Shown here: in pieces, positions 59,235 through 64,000 of the stretch
Layout: each line of letters starts with the position of its first letter
Numbering within the stretch: the stretch's first letter is position 1
Assembly (NCBI GenBank): GCA_013285915.1
Contig: JABDGS010000002.1
Coordinates: 1 to 64,000, forward strand
DNA from: Bacteroidota bacterium
GTDB taxonomy: Bacteria; Bacteroidota; Bacteroidia; Chitinophagales; Chitinophagaceae
Direction: 5' to 3'
DNA: 64,000 bases
Made by a program: the position numbers and the translations under genes
Notes under the pieces: generated by a model
What the model saw: the letters and a program-made list of their open reading frames with translations, nothing else
Databases searched by the model: none
Told to the model about the DNA's origin: nothing

Positions 59235-61757
59235 TTATTTTGGGTCAAGTGCCCTTTTTATTCTTTCTGCAACGTCCTGTAAATGATACTTGCTCAATTT
59301 ATCTATAGTGCCGGGTATTGCTGCGAGTATCTCATTTCTCAGTGTTGTTAAATGTGCCCGTACAATGGATGGAATATCGGTATTTTTTACATTGGTACCA
59401 AGCAGTGCAATAACCTGCGCTGGCAGGCCTTGCGTATTGGCAACCTGCGGAGGGTTAATAATGTTTATTAAATCCTCTGTATACGCTTTTTGCAGGTTAC
59501 GCCTGCAAACATCAATTGGTTTTTTTGTGGCCAACTCACTCCAAACGCCTTTTTTAATATCATCCAGCATATCGTCTGGTTGGTAAGTTATAGTTGTACC
59601 AAACCGGGTACTGCTTATAGCAAGGCGGTTTAACCTGGCTGCGCTTAATAGGCTGTTTACTACACCTGTTTGCATGTTTGCAACAGCATCGTTGCTAACT
59701 GGGTTATTAAATTTATCGAGTATGTTTTTATCAATAAGCCAGTAAGGCGTTTCAAATAACTGCTTATTTAAAAAGGCAACCGCATCTTTTTGCAGATTTT
59801 TTGGTGTAGGTTCATACACATCGCCTGTTTGTTCAACGCTTTTCGGGGTTTCATAAATGCCGCCTACATTTCTTAACACGTGCGACATATACAGGCTAAA
59901 CTGCCCTATCACCTCGTTATACATGTCTTTCAGGTTGTCATACTTATCCGCTTCTTCGCTTGTCCAGGCTGGCAATTGCAGCATTATTCTCTTTAAATTC
60001 CTTATCCCATATTCACTTGCCTTCATAGCATTATCACCAAGATCTTCTGTTTGTGAGCGTGGATCGTAGGGATTTAACTCCGTGCCAAACCATAAGCGCG
60101 GGTTAGCGGCAAGGCTGTCAATAACCCATTTGTTTATAATCTTTTCATCCTCTTTTTCATCTTTTGCGCCCGTTGGCATATAGCCCCATTTAATTGCCCA
60201 CTTATCATATTCCCCAATCCTGGGAAAGAGCCCGGCTTCAGTAATGCTGTCTTCTGGCTGTGCCACATAGTTAAATCGTGCATAATCCATTATGCTTGCC
60301 GTGTGGCCGTGTGCCTCAACCCATGCCTTATTACGCAATAGTTCTACGGGCGTGCGGCTGCTGCTGCCCATGTTGTGGCGCAGGCCGAGCGTATGTCCCA
60401 CTTCATGCGATGATACAAAACGTATCAACTGGCCCATTAGAGTATCGTCAAATTTCATTTTCCGCGCTTTAGGGTCAACCGCCGCGGTTTGTATCATAAA
60501 CCAGTCGTGCACAAGCTTCATTACATTATGATACCATTGAATATGACTTTCCAGTATTTCACCGCTGCGGGGGTCGTGAATATTTGGGCCATACGCATTT
60601 TCAATATCAGATGCAAAATATCGTATCACCGAAAAACGGGCATCTTCTGTACTCATCGTGGTATCGCCTTCCGGCCATTCCTTAGCCATAATAGCGTTTT
60701 TAAACCCCGCTTTTTCAAAAGCCCTTTGCCAGTCATTAACACCTGCAATAAGGTAGGGGCGCCACTGTTTGGGGGTTGCAGGGTCAATGTAATATATTAT
60801 AGGTTTTTTAGGTTCCACAAGTTCCCCTTTCTTCCATTTCTCAAAGTCTTCGTCTTTAAGTTCAAGTCTCCAGCGTGTTATAAATGTATTTTCTTCCACT
60901 TTTTGCTCATCATCACTGTATACCTGGTATTGATCTGCAAAAAAGCCAACACGGGGGTCGTATGCCCTTTTTGCCATAGGCTCATGCGGCAAAATAATAA
61001 ATGATGTGTTCATTTCAACAGTTACTGCACCAGCTGCCTCTGCCGCGGGCAATGAAGCTGAGCCAGGCGCGCCCGGACCAAACCCACCCGATGAAATATA
61101 TGTTTTTACTGTTTTGACCTCTGTATTAACCGGAAACGTATGAATGGTTTGAATATATGACCTGTCTGGTGACAGCCCGGTCAGGTTAAGCCTTCGTTTT
61201 GCAGCAGGGCTTATACTCACCACCTGGTTATCGCCCCTGAAAAAATCAGTAACATCAATAATTACGCTTGCCGAATCTTTGCCAAGCGCTTTTATATCAA
61301 ATGCGGCAGCAATAGGGTTTACGTATGAATTATTAACTGCTTTATATATTGCGTTGGTGGAATCCGCAACACTTATGGTAGTTACAACCCTTAGAAAAAC
61401 ATTGTTTGAAGGCCCTTTTTGCCACAATATTGTTTGCTGGTTGGCCAACTCGCCGCCATACACGCCACCGCCACCAGCCACCTTACTAAAACGGGTAATG
61501 GCCATTATTTCCCTGTTTAAAATTGAATCGGGTATCTCAAAATACCATTTCTCATCAACCTTGTGTACCGTAAACAGGCCATGCTTTGTTACCGCCTTAT
61601 CTGTTATTACATCCGTATATTTTTTTGGGCCTTGTTCCGGTTCGTGCCTGTTGTTTGGTACAGGTTGCTGTTGAGCGGATGGTACCACCACAGGTGTTTT
61701 TTGGGCAAACAAGCCTCCGCATACAAACAGGGCCGTTATTGTTAACAATTTTTTCAT
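59235..61757 (-). CDS. Secreted zinc-dependent metalloprotease (DUF5117/DUF5118 type)
   Basis: The 840-residue protein has a signal peptide (LLTITALFVCGGLFAQ) and the layout of large Bacteroidota zincins. The N-terminal DUF5118-like part includes HGLFTVHKVDEKWYFEIPDS, the DUF5117-like middle part includes FITRWRLELKDEDFEKW with KPIIYYIDPATPKQWRPYL, and the zinc site HEVGHTLGLRHNMG is near residue 450 (H-E-x-x-H-x-x-G-x-x-H). DARFSVIRYFASDIENAYGP precedes it. Substrate unknown; probably extracellular proteins or peptides. A terminator follows. Confidence 0.93.
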   Translation of the reverse strand: MKKLLTITALFVCGGLFAQKTPVVVPSAQQQPVPNNRHEPEQGPKKYTDVITDKAVTKHGLFTVHKVDEKWYFEIPDSILNREIMAITRFSKVAGGGGVYGGELANQQTILWQKGPSNNVFLRVVTTISVADSTNAIYKAVNNSYVNPIAAAFDIKALGKDSASVIIDVTDFFRGDNQVVSISPAAKRRLNLTGLSPDRSYIQTIHTFPVNTEVKTVKTYISSGGFGPGAPGSASLPAAEAAGAVTVEMNTSFIILPHEPMAKRAYDPRVGFFADQYQVYSDDEQKVEENTFITRWRLELKDEDFEKWKKGELVEPKKPIIYYIDPATPKQWRPYLIAGVNDWQRAFEKAGFKNAIMAKEWPEGDTTMSTEDARFSVIRYFASDIENAYGPNIHDPRSGEILESHIQWYHNVMKLVHDWFMIQTAAVDPKARKMKFDDTLMGQLIRFVSSHEVGHTLGLRHNMGSSSRTPVELLRNKAWVEAHGHTASIMDYARFNYVAQPEDSITEAGLFPRIGEYDKWAIKWGYMPTGAKDEKEDEKIINKWVIDSLAANPRLWFGTELNPYDPRSQTEDLGDNAMKASEYGIRNLKRIMLQLPAWTSEEADKYDNLKDMYNEVIGQFSLYMSHVLRNVGGIYETPKSVEQTGDVYEPTPKNLQKDAVAFLNKQLFETPYWLIDKNILDKFNNPVSNDAVANMQTGVVNSLLSAARLNRLAISSTRFGTTITYQPDDMLDDIKKGVWSELATKKPIDVCRRNLQKAYTEDLINIINPPQVANTQGLPAQVIALLGTNVKNTDIPSIVRAHLTTLRNEILAAIPGTIDKLSKYHLQDVAERIKRALDPK

Positions 61758-62071
61758 GAAGAATTTTTAGCGATAAATAATAAACTTGCTTTAAAAGAAT
61801 GGCAATGCTAACAAAGAAATGATAATTGTCAAAATGCCTGCTGCCAAAGGTCTTTAAATACCCATGTTTTCGGTAAAACAGGCAAAAAACATTATTGAAT
61901 TAATAAAAAAAAATAAAAACCAATTTGATTTTTAAAAAAAAAATTTAATTTGTGCACCCCTTCCGTTAGAATTTTAGAAAATACTTTTTATTTGAAGTGA
62001 ATTTTCGTTAGAATTGCTAAATCAAATTTTTTTGAATACTAGTTTTAAAAACCTAAAAAATCAATTGCGTC
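61758..62071. promoter_or_regulatory. AT-rich divergent upstream region of metalloprotease and exbB
   Basis: The section 61860-62071 is very AT-rich, with long A and T runs (for example 61906-61950), and has a partly repeated pair CGTTAGAATT(tt/gc) at about 61966 and 62007. No palindrome is evident. Promoters of both genes must lie here, but I cannot place -33/-7 elements with confidence. Confidence 0.5.
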
Positions 62072-62938
62072 ATGGCTGAAACTAAACCAACTGCCACAGT
62101 AGCAGCAACTAAGAGCACAACATCTGTACAACCTAAAAAATCAGGTAACTCCGTTTCATGGTTAGCACCGTTAGTTTGTATAATTATCGGTTATACCGTT
62201 TGGCGTTTTCTATTGGGAGACCCCAAAAATTTCGATCACCCTGATATGACAGGCGGTTTCTGGCCATCACACGAAGGCCCTAAGGGCAACTGGAGCCGTA
62301 TGTATACCGGCGGTATAATAGTACCTATTTTGATAGGCACTTTGTTAACGGTTTTAACATTTGTTGTTGAGCGTTTTTTAACTGTTACAAAAGCACAGGG
62401 TACAGGCAGCATTGCTGAATTTATCCGTAAAGTGCAGTATAACCTTGCCAACAAAGATGTTGATAAGGCGATTGCTGAATGCGACAAACAAAAAGGCTCA
62501 GTAGGTAATGTAATGAAAGCCGGTTTGCGCAAATACAAAGAAATGATCACCAACACTGAACTTGACACCGAACAAAAAGTGCTTAATATTCAGAAAGAAG
62601 TTGAAGAAGCTACAGCGCTTGAGCTGCCAATGCTGGAGAAAAACCTCGTGTTCCTTTCTACCATCGCATCAATAGCAACCTTACTTGGTCTGTTGGGTAC
62701 GGTAATGGGTATGATACGTTCATTCTCATCTTTGGGCGAAGCGGGCGGTGCAGATGCATCAGCAAAGCTGTCAGTAGGTATCTCTGAAGCCCTGTATAAC
62801 ACAGCGCTTGGTATCGGTACTTCAGCCATTTCAATCATTATGTATAACGTGTTTACTACAAGGATTGATGCCATTACTTACGGTATAGATGAGTCAGGCT
62901 TTACTTTAACACAAAGCTTCGCAGCCAATTACAAATAA
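62072..62938 (+). CDS. exbB: MotA/TolQ/ExbB proton channel family protein
   Basis: The 288-residue protein has three membrane helices: WLAPLVCIIIGYTVWRFL, GIIVPILIGTLLTVLTFVVE and the pair ASIATLLGLLGTVMGMIRSF with LSVGISEALYNTALGIGTSA, which are the conserved ExbB helices. The N-terminal TPTATVAATKSTTSV-like linker is longer than in E. coli ExbB and is a common Bacteroidota form. ExbB with ExbD uses the proton gradient to energise outer-membrane transport. It is first in an operon with two ExbD genes. Confidence 0.94.
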   Translation: MAETKPTATVAATKSTTSVQPKKSGNSVSWLAPLVCIIIGYTVWRFLLGDPKNFDHPDMTGGFWPSHEGPKGNWSRMYTGGIIVPILIGTLLTVLTFVVERFLTVTKAQGTGSIAEFIRKVQYNLANKDVDKAIAECDKQKGSVGNVMKAGLRKYKEMITNTELDTEQKVLNIQKEVEEATALELPMLEKNLVFLSTIASIATLLGLLGTVMGMIRSFSSLGEAGGADASAKLSVGISEALYNTALGIGTSAISIIMYNVFTTRIDAITYGIDESGFTLTQSFAANYK

Positions 62939-63007
62939 TTTTGTAAATTGGCTATGGAAATTCGTTTTAAATGCATCTTATATTGTACGTAGTAAAAAAT
63001 TTAAACA

Positions 63008-63679
63008 ATGGCCAGACCGAAAATACCGCGAAAAAGTACTAACGTTGATATGACGGCTATGTGTGATGTGGCTTTTTTGCTGTTATCATTTTTCATTCTC
63101 ACAACCAAGCCCAAGCCATCAACGGCTGTGCCTATTGATACACCTTCTTCGGTAGTAACCAAAAAAGCGCCCGAAAAGGACCTTGTATTAATATCGCTGA
63201 ACAAAGACAATAAGATATTCCTTTCAACAGGTGATAGCAAAGCAGACAAGGATAGCAAGCAGGCAATTATAGAAAGCGTTAACACAAACAAAAACCTTGG
63301 TTTAACACCCACGGAAATAGCGCTTTTAACAAAAGCCCCTTTTATTGGTGTGCCGCTTGCCCAACTAAAGCAACAGGCAAAAATGTCGCCGGACGACATG
63401 AATGCTACAACTTTAAGCGGTATACTTGTTAAAGATTCAACCGATAATGAAATGGTTGACTGGTTGCGTGGTGTTAAAGATGCTTACGCAGGCAGGCAGG
63501 TTAATATTTTGCTTAAAGGCGATAACGTGGCTAAATACCCGGGCTTTAAGTACATTTTAGCCGCTTTAAAAAAGAACGACCTTCTTAAATTCCAGATGAT
63601 CACCAACCCGTCAGCTATTCCTGCTGGCAGCGTACTTTATGTGGGTATTAAGAATGGAACAATTAAATCAGCAGATTAG
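63008..63679 (+). CDS. ExbD/TolR family protein, first copy
   Basis: The 223-residue protein begins MARPKIPRKSTNVDMTAMCD, with the proton-path aspartate in MTAMCDVAFLLLSFFILTT. The periplasmic part continues to KNGTIKSAD. It is longer than E. coli ExbD (141) because of an inserted part around residues 60-150, which is usual in this phylum. It is followed 33 bp later by a second ExbD-like gene. Confidence 0.92.
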   Translation: MARPKIPRKSTNVDMTAMCDVAFLLLSFFILTTKPKPSTAVPIDTPSSVVTKKAPEKDLVLISLNKDNKIFLSTGDSKADKDSKQAIIESVNTNKNLGLTPTEIALLTKAPFIGVPLAQLKQQAKMSPDDMNATTLSGILVKDSTDNEMVDWLRGVKDAYAGRQVNILLKGDNVAKYPGFKYILAALKKNDLLKFQMITNPSAIPAGSVLYVGIKNGTIKSAD

Positions 63680-63711
63680 CAAACAATATTACTTAGTAAA
63701 AAACTTTTGTT

Positions 63712-64000
63712 ATGGCAGAAATGGATACCTCCAGTGGTGGGGGACATAAAAAAGGGCCAGGCGTCAAAAAAGGAAAGAAAATGTCTACCAGGGTTGATTT
63801 AACCCCAATGGTGGACCTTGGCTTCCTGCTTATTACCTTTTTTATCTTCACCACTACCATGAGTAAGCCAACAGCGTTAAAGCTTAACCTTCCGGCAGAT
63901 ACAAAAGACCCCAACCAGCAAAACAAGCTGAACGACAAATCAGCCTTGACCATTTTGCTGGGTAAGGAAAATAATGTATTCTATTACGAAGGGCAGCTTT
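63712..64000 (+). CDS. ExbD/TolR family protein, second copy, partial
   Basis: The frame starts at ATG 63712 and runs off the window after 96 codons. It reads MAEMDTSSGGGHKKGPGVKK at the start, then MSTRVDLTPMVDLGFLLITFF with the conserved aspartate and FIFTTTMSKPTALKLNLPAD. It forms an ExbB-ExbD-ExbD cluster with the two genes upstream. In Bacteroidota such clusters are often followed by TonB, but that part lies outside the window. Confidence 0.9.
   Translation, partial: MAEMDTSSGGGHKKGPGVKKGKKMSTRVDLTPMVDLGFLLITFFIFTTTMSKPTALKLNLPADTKDPNQQNKLNDKSALTILLGKENNVFYYEGQL

Overview
The window looks like a chromosomal segment of a Bacteroidota member, most likely of the Chitinophagaceae/Chitinophagales type. 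Support comes from a type IX secretion (gliding-type) C-terminal sorting domain, DUF6515, M13 and DUF5117-type secreted peptidases, many AraC-type regulators, A-rich start contexts without clear Shine-Dalgarno sites, and intergenic repeats typical of this phylum. Most genes are housekeeping or ordinary accessory genes of moderate GC. Two loci stand out as AT-richer and defence-like.

Layout. 1-1.7 kb: 5' part of a minus-strand Mrr_N-DUF262 gene, then a repeat-filled gap. 1.7-7 kb: fumarase, a lipoprotein, NADP-type isocitrate dehydrogenase, ApaG and a second lipoprotein. 7-16.2 kb: a large FAD/Fe-S oxidoreductase, a LacI-type regulator divergent from xylulokinase and xylose isomerase, then both electron-transfer flavoprotein subunits. 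16.3-23 kb: a TPR protein, tRNA-Gly(CCC), a YbjQ protein, a GDSL esterase, a glycine-rich DUF6515 protein, a single-domain response regulator, a zinc-ribbon protein and an M13 peptidase. 23-32 kb: small enzymes and regulators (SnoaL, two AraC, YceI, Crp/Fnr, alpha/beta hydrolase), an M28 peptidase, two secreted proteins and two VOC proteins. 33.5-36.8 kb: an isolated, AT-rich 1062-residue HD + GHKL (Hsp90-like) ATPase gene bracketed by inverted copies of one repeat. 37-48.6 kb: GlnS, TilS, rhomboid, RarA, Lnt, a hydrolase, a PKD/T9SS surface protein and an SDR. 48.7-64 kb: a multi-PAS sensor without an ATPase domain, an SRPBCC-ArsR-SRPBCC operon with two tandem palindromes at its start, an IS982-type element, further enzymes, a DUF5117-type metalloprotease and the start of an ExbB-ExbD-ExbD operon.

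The most unusual signal is in the repeats. Short arrays with a strict 7-bp period but different unit sequences occur in gaps and also inside two protein genes (the FAD/Fe-S oxidoreductase and tilS, the latter with two arrays). A GC-rich hairpin repeat otherwise found between genes sits in frame in rarA. Several palindromic repeat families are scattered between genes. One roughly 400-460 bp element occurs twice, each time beside a defence-like locus. The best candidates for an undescribed system are the HD-GHKL gene with its bracketing repeats, the Mrr_N-DUF262 gene, and the repeats that enter reading frames. All functional calls were made by eye from motifs, with no database search.
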